Positions 21,461 to 34,363 of a stretch of DNA of 64,000 nt are shown one piece after another. Below the pieces are notes generated by a model, which was given only the letters and a program-made list of their open reading frames with translations, did not search any database and had not been told where the DNA came from. The stretch's first letter is position 1, and each line of letters opens with the position of its first letter. The position numbers were made by a program, and so were the translations under genes. The DNA is taken from positions 51,998,564-52,062,563 of the forward strand of contig OY829543.1 of NCBI GenBank assembly GCA_963691705.1, written 5' to 3'. This DNA comes from Viola odorata (lineage: Eukaryota > Streptophyta > Magnoliopsida > Malpighiales > Violaceae).

Positions 21461-24400
21461 TAAGATTGGGGTTTATTTTTCTGGGTTTATGACTCCATGC
21501 TGGAATTCAACTGATGATTTGCTCAGTTTTGTACTTGTTTTAGTGGAAATTATTATATTTCTATAAATTGATAGGAAGATCGATATGATATGAGAAACAG
21601 AAGAAGTTGTACACAAGAAACAATTTGACTTTAGAATTTAGAGGTGAAGAATGAAAGAAGAGAAGTGTAATTGTTCCAGTGATATGTAATGTTGCAATGC
21701 CACTCCATTGTTCGTCTCTGGTGTGATTTTTGTATGTTGTCCCTTGTTCATTGTTTTGTTTGCCACCTAATCTTATTCTAAGGTTAATGAGTTGGCAAAA
21801 TGATCGAAAACAAAAGGTTATTGCTTGTCCGGAGGGAGATGAAACAAAGATTAGTTATAAAATGGTGAGTCCAACCAAAAAATTACAGTTAAAAAATGGT
21901 TCGGTTTGATCTAACACAACTGATGATTTGATCGGTTTTGACTAATTTGGTTAATATTTGCAACCAACTCGAATAGAGATTGTTTGAGGGTAGTTGTGCT
22001 GTCACTATTAAAAATGTTATAATAATTTTTATGGCATGAAATCAAATCATATGAACCAAGTTCTTGATTCCGCACCTAATTCTTGTTTTTGGCACCTAAA
22101 TTTTCGAATCTCAGCCACAACTTCAGCACGCACCTTTTCTTTTCAAGAAAATTATACGTAATTCTCGATTTTCTATCTCAGCACGCACACATAAGAAATA
22201 TCCAAACTTTAATTAGATGTATAAGTTTGAGTTAATTTTTGCTAAATCGTATAAGAAATATGCATGTTCAATTGTAATCAGATCCAATAATCAAATCAAA
22301 AGTTATGTTTTTTTCAAGTATAGGTATCATTTTTCGACTTATTTTCTTATCAACTTACAATAGCAATCGGTGAGTTTTCTATCTATTCTCAAAAGCAAAA
22401 AATTATACTAAACTTCCAATAAAATTATTTTGTTTTGAAACACGTTAGTACAAAGCGGCGAATATGCCATTTGATCGAGTGGTTTATTTACTTTTAGTGG
22501 AAGAAGATATGGTCATTGGTCAATGACCGAGTGGTTTATTTATTCTTTATTGAAAGTTAATTATACTAACAAAAGGTAAAATAATAATTAAAAAAAAGGA
22601 TATTGTTAATTTGATTTGAACCCAACAAATGGGAGGCCGTGAGAAATAAGTGACGATAGGAAAGTGCATGTGTCCTTTTGCTTAATGGATTTAAATAAGG
22701 TCAATTTGTAATCCAAAATTTTAGTTTATTCCATAAGTATTCTGGTTTATACTTGTCTACTAATTTTTAGTCTAATTCAACGATTAAATAAAAAATTATG
22801 ATTATTTTACGATTGGATTTGACTGGGCCTCATTTTTCATCCTGTTTCTTCTAATATTTTGATCGATTCAAAAACTTCTCGAATATGTGTTCATATTACC
22901 AGCAACATTTGTGTTAACGATTCTTTTGAAGAAATAAGAATTTTTGTCATTTTAAAAGAAAGAAATGAAATAAAGTAGATAAAGAAAAGAAAATGGCAAT
23001 CGGCAAATAATGGACATATGAATTGCATATTGGAGTCTTGCTCGATTGTGATGTTGATATTTTCTCTTTTTTTCCTCTTTCGGTGAGTTATTGAACGCAA
23101 ATGTGATGTGGTATCAGTATCACCATCTTCAATTTGCGGCAGGAAAAGCACTCTTTTAAGTGCGTTCCATCCCTAAACTCCAAAGACGAACGAGTCTCAT
23201 TCCACATTCACCCAATTGGAAAGTTGACTTTATGCATATCAATCCCCAATTTGGTTTCACTTGCCCTAACTAATTGTACCGCTTTAATTCATCTTTAATT
23301 TAAGTCTCAATTCGTGTCCGAAAAATAGAGAAAGTAAAGCTATTATCTTAATTAAAATCCGATCATATTTATACGAGATTAGTCATCTATTAAATTAACA
23401 AAGAAAATATCTAGAGAAATCGAAAGGAGAAAAAAAACAACATTCTTCCTTTAAAATAATACTAATAACAAGAATATTTGTTTTTTTCTTTTTTCTTTCG
23501 ATATCCTCAATTATTCTTTATGTCCATCGGCCATAGAACTAGAAGAATTTTGCAGCACAATTTTCTTCTTTCCTCAGTATTCAATTAAGGGTAAGTTAAT
23601 TTCAAGGATTATATACATGTAAAGCCGCAAAGATTGACGAGAAGAAGTAGCATCTAAAGAAGAGTGGTTAGAGTTGAACATGTGCATTCAAAGTGGGTAC
23701 TGAATGTTACTACTACTACTGTTTTGGCCTTTTGCTCATTTATTAGTGTTCTTCATAGACAGGCAATGCATGTGATGAAAAATTTCCTGATGAAAGCACC
23801 CATTTCAGTTGGCAGTAACTTCTGTGTAAAACATGCCAAGAAAGTTGCCGTTTGGATTCGGAAACCAATAATTTCAAAGTTCTGTCACAGTCATCTATGG
23901 TGGCCCTTACCCATTCTTAGACTCGTGTGCCTTTAGGTCGGAACTATAGGTATCTTAAACCTATTTGGTATCACACTGATTACGCCCACTAAAAGATACG
24001 ATTTCTTACGAGATGAGAGTATCGAGTCACTATGCTGATCACCGCTTATTGGCTGAGGGATATGAAAGAGATGGTCCACTCCACTGTGGCAAGATGCGCA
24101 AACTGGGCAGCATTGCTTTTGAACTGTAATATTGCAGGTCCAAAAGAGAGAATACAGACATAGACACTGACATAACATCAGAATCTTGGCAAAATTATTG
24201 CAGTGGGACATGTTCTGTCAATTATATATATCAATCAGCATCTTAAAAGAGCATCCAAAACACAACTTGATCCCCAATTAAAACTAACTCAATTTAAGAT
24301 CCATTAAGATATTTCAAATTTGAACTTAAGAAGAATCAATCAATCAATCAAACATCAATCGTCAATAATTTCAAGAGCCTGTCTAAATGCCTCATACCAC

Positions 24401-24519
24401 ATGGCTTGTTTTCGTGGTCCATGATCAAAATGATCAATCCAAATATTACTTTCCAATTAATGAAATAAAGATGTATAAACTTTTAAGTTTTATGGATATT
24501 CTTCCACAGATATAATCAT
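21461..24519. other. Long intergenic region without a supported gene
   Basis: AT-rich DNA. Open frames at 23664-23936 (+) and 23933-24211 (-) have no recognisable domains or splice context. The segment 23600-24240 is less AT-rich and may be a decayed element. Confidence 0.45.
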
Positions 24520-25475
24520 TTAGAACAAATGAAACAGTAGCATCAGGATTCCAGCTGCAAGCATCAGCAACGAAGATCGAGTAACGTGAGCTGCTCTGTT
24601 CGCCTTCGTTTTCGATAGGTCCACGCTGTCACAATCAAGACCTTCTTTACCTTCTCTGCACTCATTGGCAAACAAGCCAGGAGGGTATTTCCCATACAGG
24701 TTGATGTAGCTGAACATGGTTGCAGCACAGTCACTGTTGGCATCGTTCAAGGCATCGGTGTAAGGGCAAGCGAATTCCTTCAACGCGCCGCAACAAGCCT
24801 TGGCTGGGTATTGAGGTCCTTTGCACTGATTTGTGAGGATGCTGTAGTCCATATCCTGAAAGCTTATGTTGCAGTCTGTGGATCATCATAAGAAATATAT
24901 ATTTTGATGAGTCATTTTGCCTTTGCCTCATTACAGGTTGTAATTTCTGTTTCCAGCAATATTAAGAAAGAATGTTAAGGCTAATTAAGCTTGGCAACAC
25001 AGAATCGCACCTTCAATTCGTTCAATCCGTCTCAACTAACACACTGTGGCGATTTTTAATCATCCCCGAAGAAAATCGCCATGTTAATTGAGGCAAAATT
25101 TAACAAATTAAAGGTGTAACTTGAAATTTTATTGATACGGGGAGCTAATTGAGAATTTCAGACAAATACGATACCCAAAAAGGAAAAGGAAACGTACTGC
25201 TTTTAAGCTGAAGGAGGGTACGGCCAGAACCTACATGAGCTCCAAGTGCATCATCTGTGTAATGTCAATCAATAAGAAAAAACCAAAATTATCATTAGAA
25301 AACAATGAAAAAGACAAAATAATGTGTTTTTTTTTTTAAAAAAAAAACTATTCATACAAACATAATTAGGAAATGTGTTCTTACAAGAAATGAAGGACGA
25401 GGAAGAAGTTGCAAGACCAACGAGAAGGGAAATGGTAAGAACACAAAACCAGGAATTATAAGTAGCAGCATCCAT
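24520..25475 (-). CDS. LORELEI-like GPI-anchored protein
   Basis: Three exons (25475-25385, 25254-25198, 24875-24520) join to 167 residues. A signal peptide covers residues 1-24 or so. Eight cysteines (C51, C67, C77, C78, C86, C99, C122, C131) and the block MFSYINLYGKYPPGLFAN are diagnostic of the LORELEI/LLG family. A hydrophobic tail (SLLMLAAGILMLLFHLF), preceded by a small-residue region near 133-148, is the GPI-addition signal. LLG proteins act at the plasma membrane as co-receptors and chaperones of CrRLK1L kinases such as FERONIA, together with RALF peptides. Length matches Arabidopsis LLG1 (about 168). From memory At2g20700 (LLG2) lies between riboflavin synthase and a PPR gene, which fits this neighbourhood. 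No lesions are seen. Confidence 0.93.
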
Positions 25476-25992
25476 TTTGATGATGTTGTTTTTTTTTTCT
25501 TTCTGGTTTAGGGTTTCTGATTCTTGATTTTGGTTTTGGTTTTGGAGGTGACCTAAATGGACCTCCAATCTAACCCACAATGGCCGGAGATCAGCCTTTT
25601 TGTTTTATTTTATTTTTCTCATTTTTGTACATTTAAGAAACTTTGAACGTTTCATTGGTTCTCTTCTCTCCAAAAGAACGCCATTCTTGGCCTCTGGTTT
25701 AGGTTTTCAGTTTTGCCATTTTTGGCAGAGCAAACAGAGATATACAGCGGAGAGAAAAATGTTGCATTATTATTTCTGGAATTGGATTTATTCTCTCTTT
25801 TCGCCAAGAATTTAGGCGAAGGAAAAAAAAAACCATAAATAAAGCTGTCATCACATTTTTTTGCAATTTTCTGACTAGCTATTTCATTGTCTCAAAAAAA
25901 AAAATTACTTTGATTTCTCAACAAGTTATTTCATGCAGCAGTCAGTCCATATAGTAATAACCTTGCAATATATGACTCCAGCAGGTTGCCCA

Positions 25993-28900
25993 TCAACAAA
26001 TGATGTTCTGTCTTACTTTCCGGGTTATGGACCGACCCATCCTCAGACGCCGAGTAGTTAATGCATCAAGTAAAACAACCAAGTTATTCTCTAATGCTTC
26101 AGCCTGTTCATCCAATCCATAGGAGCTGAACTCTGGAAGGAGCTGCAGCTCAGAAAGAAGGCCAATGGCTGCAGCCGCTGTACAGGTACGATCCCATGAT
26201 GGCTGAGGCCTGCCATAAAAAGTACTAGTCGGTATTACTGGAAGGTTTAAGAAAAATGGGGGCATTGACAATGGTGGAAAGAGGAGATTGGCTAGGTTTA
26301 TCTTACCGAAGCTTGTGCATTGTCGATACACCTGTAGACAATGATATACACGGAAGGTCTTCCACTCCCAAAACAGATTTCGCTTGCTCCTACGCACATA
26401 ATGTGAACTGTGCCAATATTATCTCCAAACCACTCGTAGAATAAGATCACGTTAAATAAATTTTCAATTATCTAAAATAATCTATAGACCTAAATAATTT
26501 CAGCAAATAAAAAGTGGAAAACCTGAAGAAACTTGAATTTTACTGACATTAGTCAGCAATTCTTCCAGCATTTTTCAAAATATTTTTTGACCACTTCGAA
26601 GATAAGTCAAGCATTACCTTTAATCGCCTGAACATTGCAGCAGAGTTGCTCCATGTGCCATCAATCAGAATGAAATTCAGAGTTTCATCTTTGTTTTCCT
26701 GTGCAGTAGAAAATCATGTGAATAAACCAACCAGTTGGACAAGAAAAAAGTCAAGCAATTTCAATCCAAGACAAAAACTAGTATCAGCCCAAAATGAAAA
26801 ATGCTTAAGCTGATCTGAGTGTAATTTTTCTCAAGTGGAGAGTAGCACTGTACAAAGAAAATAAAATGCCATAACATTGTTTAAAGAAAAAATGCACCAT
26901 ATTGGGAAGACATTCTTGACTATCTGAAAATTCTTGACCAAAAGCATCCTGAACTGACATTGTTACTTCATTCTTGTTGGGATAAAGGCACCAAACCTTG
27001 CCTTTTCCTGCAGTGCACATAGAACATAATCAGAAATTAGCACCCAGTAGGTTCAAAGTAGAGCGTAAGCATCAATCTACAGCTTGACATGGTATTGGCC
27101 TCTGAGACCAGGTGGTGCTCAGGAGTTTGAATCTCGTCACAAATTAATGATTTTTCAGTATAAGGTAGTAGTGGCTTGCATTAGTTTCAAGCCCAGAGAT
27201 CTCATTCAAGGGCTGCAGAAGCTAATACATAAGTTATGTCTAGAGACCTCACAAAATGCTTAAGCTTTAGGGTTAGATGGTCCTTTGATGCAAGTGTCAT
27301 GGTGTAAAATAAGAACAGATATGGGCCATGGGTGGGATGTGGCGTATGTCCATTTCTATACTTTGCATGTTAATCATGTCTGGTTATATACCCCCAGAAT
27401 GAGAAAGCAACTATGAAACCATGAACGCTTATATATTGTCTTGGGCCCTTATACAAAGAGGTTAGAGTTATCAGCTATAGGTTAACGCAAGTGTTGTGTT
27501 TTTCAAGTTCATGCGTCTCCTTCAATGACAAAAGTATCCAAAAAGCTAAGATTTTAACAACCTGCAAGCTTAAATGCATTCCACATGATGTCCTCATGTT
27601 CAGCAATTCCATAGAGGCATAATGTAGCTGATTCAACTCCAAATACTTGCCATAACAATTTTCCAGTGTTGTTTTGTCGTAGGAAGTCCTGCATGAAGTG
27701 ATCGCTAGTAAGATCATCAAAAGATGTTAATGTATTTACGAGATGCAATCGGTAGACAATAGTGCAAAACCAAACCTTAGGATGCATATACAACCACAGC
27801 CGCATGCCATGCCACAGAGCGTGAGACTTGACTCTCTGACACATACAATCCTCTTCTAAAGGAAGCCAGCACTGCAAATTAAGTGAATTCCCCACTGCAA
27901 ATTAATGGAATTCCTATTTAAAGATTTTAAAGAAGAAAAAATTTATACAGACAAAAGTGAAGTTAAAGTTTGCAGAATGCTCTGTCCCAACATTACACCC
28001 TATAACGTATGAAAAAACATGCATCAATAAAAATCAAATATAAACCTTCTGGCAAAGATAGTCCCTGCTTCCAAGCAAACGACATGCTATTTGTCGAGCT
28101 GAAAAGAACTGGAGTTTTTGGTCAGAATCACCTATAGACTGATAGGTTGCTCTGTGCTTCTTATCCTCTACAATTTTAAAATCTCCCTGCCACTCAAATT
28201 GGAAGTTGAAAAGGAAAAAGCAAGATGAGAAACTTTCTGGTGCTTTAAGTGCATCAATTGAACATATTTTATAGTTAATCGAAAAATGATGATAACAACT
28301 ACAGCATACAATCTAACAAATTCAAACAAAAAAAGAAAAATAGGAACCGGAATAATATGTCAACAAAACATATGCAAATAAGGGAAGGCACCATACAGAC
28401 AACAGAGAGGTGAATTACAAAACTGAAAACTATACAATTTTAGCATCCACAAACTAAATGGAATTCCTGGTCCGGTTACATTAACCTAACCCTTTTCTTG
28501 GGTCATGAACTACTCTTTAGGAGGAAGTCCTCCACTTGTGCCTCAACAGTCAGCCCTTTTAACAAAATTATTCCAAATGCACACTTTCCCAACTAATTCA
28601 TTGATTTCAAGAAATGCAATCATAAATGTTGGACCAAAACATTGTCACGAAAGCCGTTTGATTACTACAATAGAAAAATCATACAACGCTTACACCCTAT
28701 CCCTCAATTCCATGTTTCCATTGAATTCCTATGGTATTCACTTGATAGATCAAGCAACAAGCTAAAAAACAAAAGACAACACTGAAAATAAAATGCAACG
28801 CTTCACAGAATTAGTCAAAACACCATTTATGTGAAGTAAAGTTGAGCTCTTTCAATGCATTAAAAGGCACACTAACAAGAAAACTCATTTGACTGGTATT

Positions 28901-29199
28901 ATTATCACCTGAAGTTTGCCACCCTTTCCACCAAAACTCATCTGGGAATCAATGTTTTGCTCCAAAAGCTTCAAATCCTCAATAACTTGCACAACTTTTG
29001 CTGGCAAAGGAGAAACAGTTCCCCATCCTTGCCATTCCTCCAATGTTACCATACCCCCGCCAGAGTTTTCATCGTTTATTGATGGAGAACAGGAAGCAGA
29101 GCTCATTAGGGCGTTGTTGAGGCTTCTTACTGAAGAACCCAAAAGGGTTTTGGTGGAGAAATTAAGGGTGGTATTCCAGGTTGCAGAGACGGAAAGCAT
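25993..29199 (-). CDS. DTW-domain tRNA-uridine aminocarboxypropyltransferase
   Basis: Eight exons (29199-28909, 28186-28046, 27871-27776, 27688-27562, 27007-26898, 26698-26618, 26389-26307, 26209-25993) join in frame to 381 residues, all with GT/AG sites. DTW-domain enzymes (bacterial TapT/TuaA, human DTWD1/2) transfer an aminocarboxypropyl group from SAM to tRNA uridine, giving acp3U. Visible marks are a Cys cluster (C.....CQK|CWLPLEEDCMC) that probably binds zinc, the signature FILIDGTWSNSAAM, RPQPSWDRTCTAAAAIGLL and the C-terminal RRLRMGRSITRKVR. The N-terminal 60 residues are Ser/Thr/Asn-rich and could direct the protein to a plastid. The closest Arabidopsis locus I recall is At2g41750. 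Exon 7 needs the frame reading EQAKSVLGVEDLPC; other open frames there are shadows. Confidence 0.92.
27086..27290. repeat. Possible SINE/TRIM-like remnant in a DTW intron
   Basis: The intron 27008-27561 contains ACATGGTATTGGCCTCTGAGACC and, downstream, GAGTTTGAATCTCGTC. This pair resembles the tRNA-derived A/B boxes, or the tRNA-Met primer-binding-site context, common in plant short retroelements. It is too degraded to classify. Confidence 0.35.
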
Positions 29200-29777
29200 G
29201 GTAGTATACTAGTATTGGTCGGTTAATGGGTTTTGGTTTCAGGGTTTAGTCCTTTCTCAATACGGATCGTTTTTAGCAATTGAAGATCTGGGCTTCTCCT
29301 CTTAATGGTCCTAATCATCTATTGGGTATGGTAATGGTGGGCTAACGGGTTTTGGTTGGGGAATACGAGTTACATAAAAATAAAAATTGATGAATGTTAT
29401 TATTATCGTAAAAGTTTAAATTTTTTATTCTCTATTCCAATACAGAATTAACCATGTTGGAACCTAAATAGAAATTATGTCAAGTAAATGGCTTATTTTA
29501 TTAATTTTATATAATTTCATTTAAGTTCTATCGAGTTTTAAAAAAACCGTGACTCTCCCAAAACTTATATAATTACAATCACAAGGTTAAAGGAATAAAA
29601 TTTGTACAACTAATGCACCCATGCCATTTGTAATGTATGCCTTCTTCCTTGACGTTTAGTACTGTCACTCTCAAAACGTTTAATACGTTCACTCTAAAAA
29701 TCAAACACAAATCAAACACTTGCAATTCGCCTCCAGACAACGCAATTTGTCTCCAGTCTTCCAGTTCTCTGAAAAAA
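29200..29777. promoter_or_regulatory. Shared divergent promoter of DTW and thioredoxin genes
   Basis: Only 578 bp separate the two start codons, which point away from each other. Both products are likely plastid or RNA-modification housekeeping proteins. No clear TATA box is assigned. Confidence 0.45.
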
Positions 29778-32700
29778 ATGGACTCATTGGCAGTAGCTGC
29801 TTCTGCTCCTTCTCGCACTCCCACCATGTTCTCACTATCCTCCCTGTCGGTCATGCCTCTTCCTCTTTCAGGAAGACGCCTTAATTTTGCATCATTCCCA
29901 GAAGTCAAAGGGTTGAGGATCCAAACTCCTTCAAAGTTGTCGTCTTTGGTATCAGGGAACACAAGGAATCCTTTGGTTCGTCGAGAATGCGCAGGTTCGG
30001 ATTCGGTCGTCTCTGAAGCTCAAGAAAATGCTATTGACAGTAAGTTCTATTTTACGAGATTTTATTATCCGGGTTTTGCTTTGTTTTGATTTAGGAATGC
30101 TTGGATTGTATGGTTTTCTTAGTACAAGATCAACTGTTTAGTGATTCTGGCAAATGGGTTCTTGGGATGTATTCGATCGGAAGAGATGGGATGGAGGGGT
30201 GAACAAATACAGTAGGAGTGAATTTTCGTACTAACCCAAAAATCTAAATTCAGAAAGAATCTTGTTTCTTTGTTTAGGAGAAATCATGTGAAATCTAAAA
30301 TGTAATGTAGACGTGTGATTTTTTACCACATTGAACCGAATACTTAAGCATAATTCAGATCACCCTTCCTTATAAATATCTCTTTTAAATTATCTATTGA
30401 CTTACTTCAGTACCAGCTCCGAAGGACATCGCTAGCTGCATTATGAAATACTTGATCTATTCAGGTTATAACTGGGATCTGCTAGAGTAAGAGTATTGCA
30501 TATTTGACATCTCGGAAGCCCCTTTTTCTCTGGTTTCTGCTGTGCTTGCCGCAACTGCCTAATTAGGTTTTGAGCAGTGAGTGGGCTTTCCCTCTTTTCT
30601 ATGACAGTTTCGTCCAATCATCTGTAATTTCCTTAACCTCGCTGGATTCAGTGAACAAGCAGTGCTTAAGCATTTCCAATATTTGGCAATAGCTATAAAT
30701 GAAGAAATTAGTTTTGCAATTAGCTTCTCTCACTTGTATGAGTGACCAAGCCTTTTCAGCTGCCAAAGATGGGTACTTCGTCGGCGGGATAATATTTTTT
30801 TGATCATCAAATAGAAATGTAGATACCCCAGACATCTGAGATATATCTGTGAATTGTTTGGAGGGAAATGTAGGTATGTTTTAGAATGTGTGTGAGTCTT
30901 CCAACTCTAGGTTCATATTCTTCTCTCTAGTTTCTAGGTCTAGTCACTTCTTCTTGGCTATTTAACTGTTTAGATGGAGAAAAAGTCTCCACGCATAGCT
31001 TGATCCAAATGACAAATGACCATTTCATTTTGGCCCGGTGAATTTTGTTTTGCAATTCATTAGAGTGACCATGCTCATACTAGGCAGTGGCTAGTTTTGT
31101 GATAATAATAGCAAATAAGTGAATCTAGTCAACACCTTTCTAGAATGTTGCCTGATTAGGGTAGGAGGGGGACTAGACCTTCATATGCCTTTATATTTGG
31201 TTTGGGTTGCAACTGGAGGAAAAGAAGAGAGCTGGGATCTTCATATAAAATATGTATTTTGTAGTCTCTGTTTGGTGCAGTTAATCCTTTTCCTAGTTGT
31301 AGTGGTAGTATTAGCCACAAACTAAGAACTAATGAAGCTTGTTCCTACCTAATGCTTCATCTATGATGCTTCATTTTATGATTTCTTATTCCTTTTCATC
31401 TTTGGCCTGCTTCTTTTTTATCACCTACTCAAGTCTCTGTTAGAACTGTCTTGCTTCATGGTGTTCCTCATTTTAATAATGTCCTTAAAGTAATTCTCTA
31501 TACATGGTCTCATCTATGGCACTGAGGTAACAGTTGGCAAGGATGCACATGATCGCAAAGATGGGACTGAACATTACTGTGGGAACTGTCGCCTGCAAAA
31601 ACGAGTTACGAAATTGCTTTAATATTCACTAGATCAAAGACAGAAATGGACCTTGGTCTATCTTAAACGGCTCAATATTTTTTAGAATTGTGTCTTGCCT
31701 GTCCCTTACATCCCATGTGACATACCAAGTACTAGTATTTTTAGATTTTTAATTTAGTGACCCCTTGGTTTGTGTTTTTCAGTCATGGGTTTTAACATTT
31801 GCCACTCACTCTGAAATTTCAATTGTTCAGTGAACTAGTATGCTGACTTGGAGCAGAGCGAGGTCATTCAAATGACTTGGTCGTAGGGCCCTGTAGATAG
31901 TCTGTGATTCAGTTTCCTGAATTTCCCGTTTGAAATAGTTACCACCTGCTTTGTGTTGTCTGTGAGATCCAAATGACCACTTACATTTACCTTGTTGGCT
32001 TCCTTTCCATCGTCTTCTTACCGGGGACTGAACCTTTAGAATAGGCTCATATTGCCTGAGTTTCCATGACATGGCCATTTGTGATACTAACAACTAATTA
32101 GGTTTTGGAGCAATGGATTATGCTTTTATTATGCATGTCTGCTGTGCTGAGTTTCAGACTTGACGAGTCTGGATGATGTCTCTTTGGATGTCTGCATGAA
32201 TGAAATGAACAAAAACTGGTTTCTAGTTTCATTTGTTTTCCTTTTTCAAAAAGCTTGGTGATTTATTGGGCCATTCCGTTTTAGGTTGCATGGAACATCA
32301 AAAATGATTTGATGATTAGCATCATCTTGCTACTTGGTTTTAGATAATGGCACTTCATTCCTAATAGAAAAACAGCACTAATCTTTTGTCTTTGTTATTA
32401 ACTTAATATATTTTTTAATGATTATTTTCTCCATTTCTGGAATCTGTGGAGATTGTTTTTCTCAACATAACTGTGAAATTAATCTTTCTGTAACTTCAAA
32501 ATTTCAGTTCCTATTGTAACTGATGGGACGTGGGAGTCTCTTGTCCTCAAGGCAGAAGGGCCTGTGCTTGTTGAGTTTTGGGCTCCTTGGTGTGGACCTT
32601 GCCGCCTGATTCATCCAGAAGTAGCTGAACTGTCTGCACAATATGCTGGAAAGCTGAAGAGCTTCAAAATGAACACAGATGAAAGTCCATCAACCGCAAA

Positions 32701-32821
32701 CAAATATGGAATTCGAAGCATTCCGACAATCATGATCTTTGTCAACGGAGAGAAGAAAGATGCAGTTATTGGTTCCGTGCCCAGAACCACACTGATTTCC
32801 GCAATCGGGAAATTCGTATAG
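29778..32821 (+). CDS. Thioredoxin m-type, chloroplastic
   Basis: Exon 1 (29778-30039) and exon 2 (32508-32821) join across a 2468-bp intron in frame (phase 1) to 191 residues. Residues 1-75 are Ser/Pro/Arg-rich, a typical plastid transit peptide. The thioredoxin fold follows with the redox site WCGPC (115-119), [11 protein letters not shown] context, and the cis-proline loop IRSIPT. M-type thioredoxins reduce stromal targets in light, receiving electrons from ferredoxin-thioredoxin reductase. The sequence [14 protein letters not shown] and the length fit Arabidopsis TRX-m proteins (m2, At4g03520, by memory). The start follows an A-rich leader (AAAAAAATGG). The large intron holds no credible gene. 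No lesions are seen. Confidence 0.94.
30040..32507 (+). other. Intron of the thioredoxin m gene
   Basis: GTAAGT donor and TTTCAG acceptor. At 2.47 kb it is long for this family, but no transposon ends or conserved ORF are visible inside it. Confidence 0.8.
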
Positions 32822-33304
32822 ACGGTAACTGAATTCCTTTTAAGATCAAAAAGCTACTCTATAGTCTCTTGTTTCTGGTTGTTACTTCGGAATCTCTCCC
32901 CCATCTATTTGTATCTACTTACATAGTTTTGAACTGAAACTCCCATCTATTTGTATAATCCTTGATCTTTACTTCATCTTTTTTTACTTTTGAGAGTTCT
33001 GCTTCTGTGACAATAATTGTAAGATTGATGAAATAGTGTAATACAAGCTTGATTAAAATCTGCTCCTTTCAAGTGGTGTAATATTAGAAGGATTAAGTGG
33101 ACATCACTGTCAAAACGCATTTTTGTTGCCAAAGGAAAAGGATGGACCAACTACCAACAAACCAACCCACTGCCCAATGGGACAACGACCCAATGCTAGA
33201 ACTGCCTCTCTTCAAGAGACCAGTCAGATATAGAAAGCAAAGAGGAGTAGTAGTAGACCTAGTAGTGCTTCTAGAAAATGCATTTATTTATCATTCTAGA
33301 ACCG
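32822..33304. other. 3' flank of the thioredoxin gene
   Basis: AT-rich 3' UTR and spacer up to the MULE target duplication. Nothing else is recognised. Confidence 0.6.
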
Positions 33305-33314
33305 AAGTGAGGTT

Positions 33315-33764
33315 GGGAAAAGGCACCTTGGGGTCCCTATGGATATTATTTTCATTTTAGTTCGTCCCATATTTCAAATTCTGTTCAATTGGATCTCAGG
33401 CGTCATCTCCGTTATCCGCCTGGGGTCCCTACCGTCTAAATTGACGGTAACGTTTCCATTTTCTATTAAATCTCATTATTTTATTATTAAATGTGACATC
33501 TCACATGACACCTGGCCCCTTAGCGGGACCCACCAATTTTAAAAATATTAACTGAAAACTAAAAAACCTATATTGTAAAAAAATAAAACAAGTGGGCCCC
33601 ACCCTAGTTTTTACTCTTACCAACTCACTTTCTACCCTCCCGTCGAACGAACATCGTCTTCTCCCTTCTTCCAAACTCTGCTCACACACACACAAACCCT
33701 AGATTCTAAAAGACTCAATTGATTTTCCCCATCCTTTCAATCAACTCGCACAAAACATCAACGG
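33315..33764 (+). repeat. Left TIR of the MULE
   Basis: It matches the reverse complement of 40827-41243. It contains a stretch of about 31 bp (near 33716-33746) and an 11-bp piece (near 33438-33448) absent from the right TIR. The GRF gene starts 110 bp inside, so this TIR is its likely promoter. Confidence 0.88.
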
Positions 33765-33874
33765 GTGTAAATGCTAGGTTTTGGTAAGGATTAGAATTTC
33801 TGGGAGTGGAAAAGCGAAGAGTGTAGTGAAAGGGAGATGGATCGGAGAGGGTTCAGCCATCGAATTGAAGAAAA

Positions 33875-34363
33875 ATGTCTGATAGTTCCGTCTCCTCGCG
33901 TCGCACTTGGAGACGGAATACTCAAGTTGGTGATGACAGTTACTCTGGCCCTTCAAGGTTTTGCGATTGTGGCTGGAAAGCGAAATTGTGGGTTTGTTGG
34001 AAGGAGGAAAACGTCGGCAGAAGATTTTACAATTGTCCAAGAAATAAGTGTAAGTATTTTAGATGGCACGATGTTGATCAATTTTCACAACGATCAAGAG
34101 ATGTCGTTCATATGTTGTTAGATAGTGAGGAAGAATTAAAACGTGAAGTTAAGTGCTTGAATAGGACGCTAAGTAATTTGCAGGATGCCCATATGGAGAC
34201 AACAGATGAGCTTTCGTGTTTGCATGACCAGTTAGATAGATTGAGATTGGAGAAATCAGGTGCTTTTTTTAATGGTGTAAAAGTCGGTCTGGTTGTCTGC
34301 TGTTTTATATGTATTTTTATTGCAATTGTGAGGAACATTTGGAAGCTATTGGATGCTGCTTAG
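33875..34363 (+). CDS. GRF zinc-finger, coiled-coil, single-TM protein encoded in the MULE
   Basis: An intact, intronless ORF of 162 residues. Order: a basic Ser/Arg N-terminus (1-28); a GRF-type zinc finger with C30, C32, C54, C59 and the signature VGRRFYNCP (47-55) followed by KYFRW; a predicted coiled coil (about 78-127); a hydrophobic span (about 134-152); and a short basic tail. It belongs to the plant 'At4g04775-like' group of uncharacterised GRF proteins. GRF fingers bind nucleic acid (for example in TOP3A and NEIL3, ssDNA). It reads inward from the left TIR, toward the transposase, in the place mudrB holds in MuDR. It may be an element-encoded accessory gene or a captured host gene; lack of stops while the transposase is broken leans toward retained function or recent activity. 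Confidence 0.8.
   Translation: MSDSSVSSRRTWRRNTQVGDDSYSGPSRFCDCGWKAKLWVCWKEENVGRRFYNCPRNKCKYFRWHDVDQFSQRSRDVVHMLLDSEEELKREVKCLNRTLSNLQDAHMETTDELSCLHDQLDRLRLEKSGAFFNGVKVGLVVCCFICIFIAIVRNIWKLLDAA

Noticed and set aside
23664..24211. Two open frames of about 90 codons on opposite strands
   Set aside because: No recognised domain, no splice or promoter context, ordinary length for chance ORFs here.
25993..26397. Single long ORF reading through the last DTW intron
   Set aside because: Exon 7 is in a different frame (EQAKSVLGVEDLPC) and only splicing joins it correctly to RPQPSWDRT.
27086..27160. Possible tRNA gene in a DTW intron
   Set aside because: B-box-like GAGTTTGAATC is present but no cloverleaf or acceptor stem can be drawn.
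33837..34121. 94-residue ORF overlapping the GRF gene in another frame
   Set aside because: The GRF frame has the zinc ligands, coiled coil and TM span; this one has no recognisable features.
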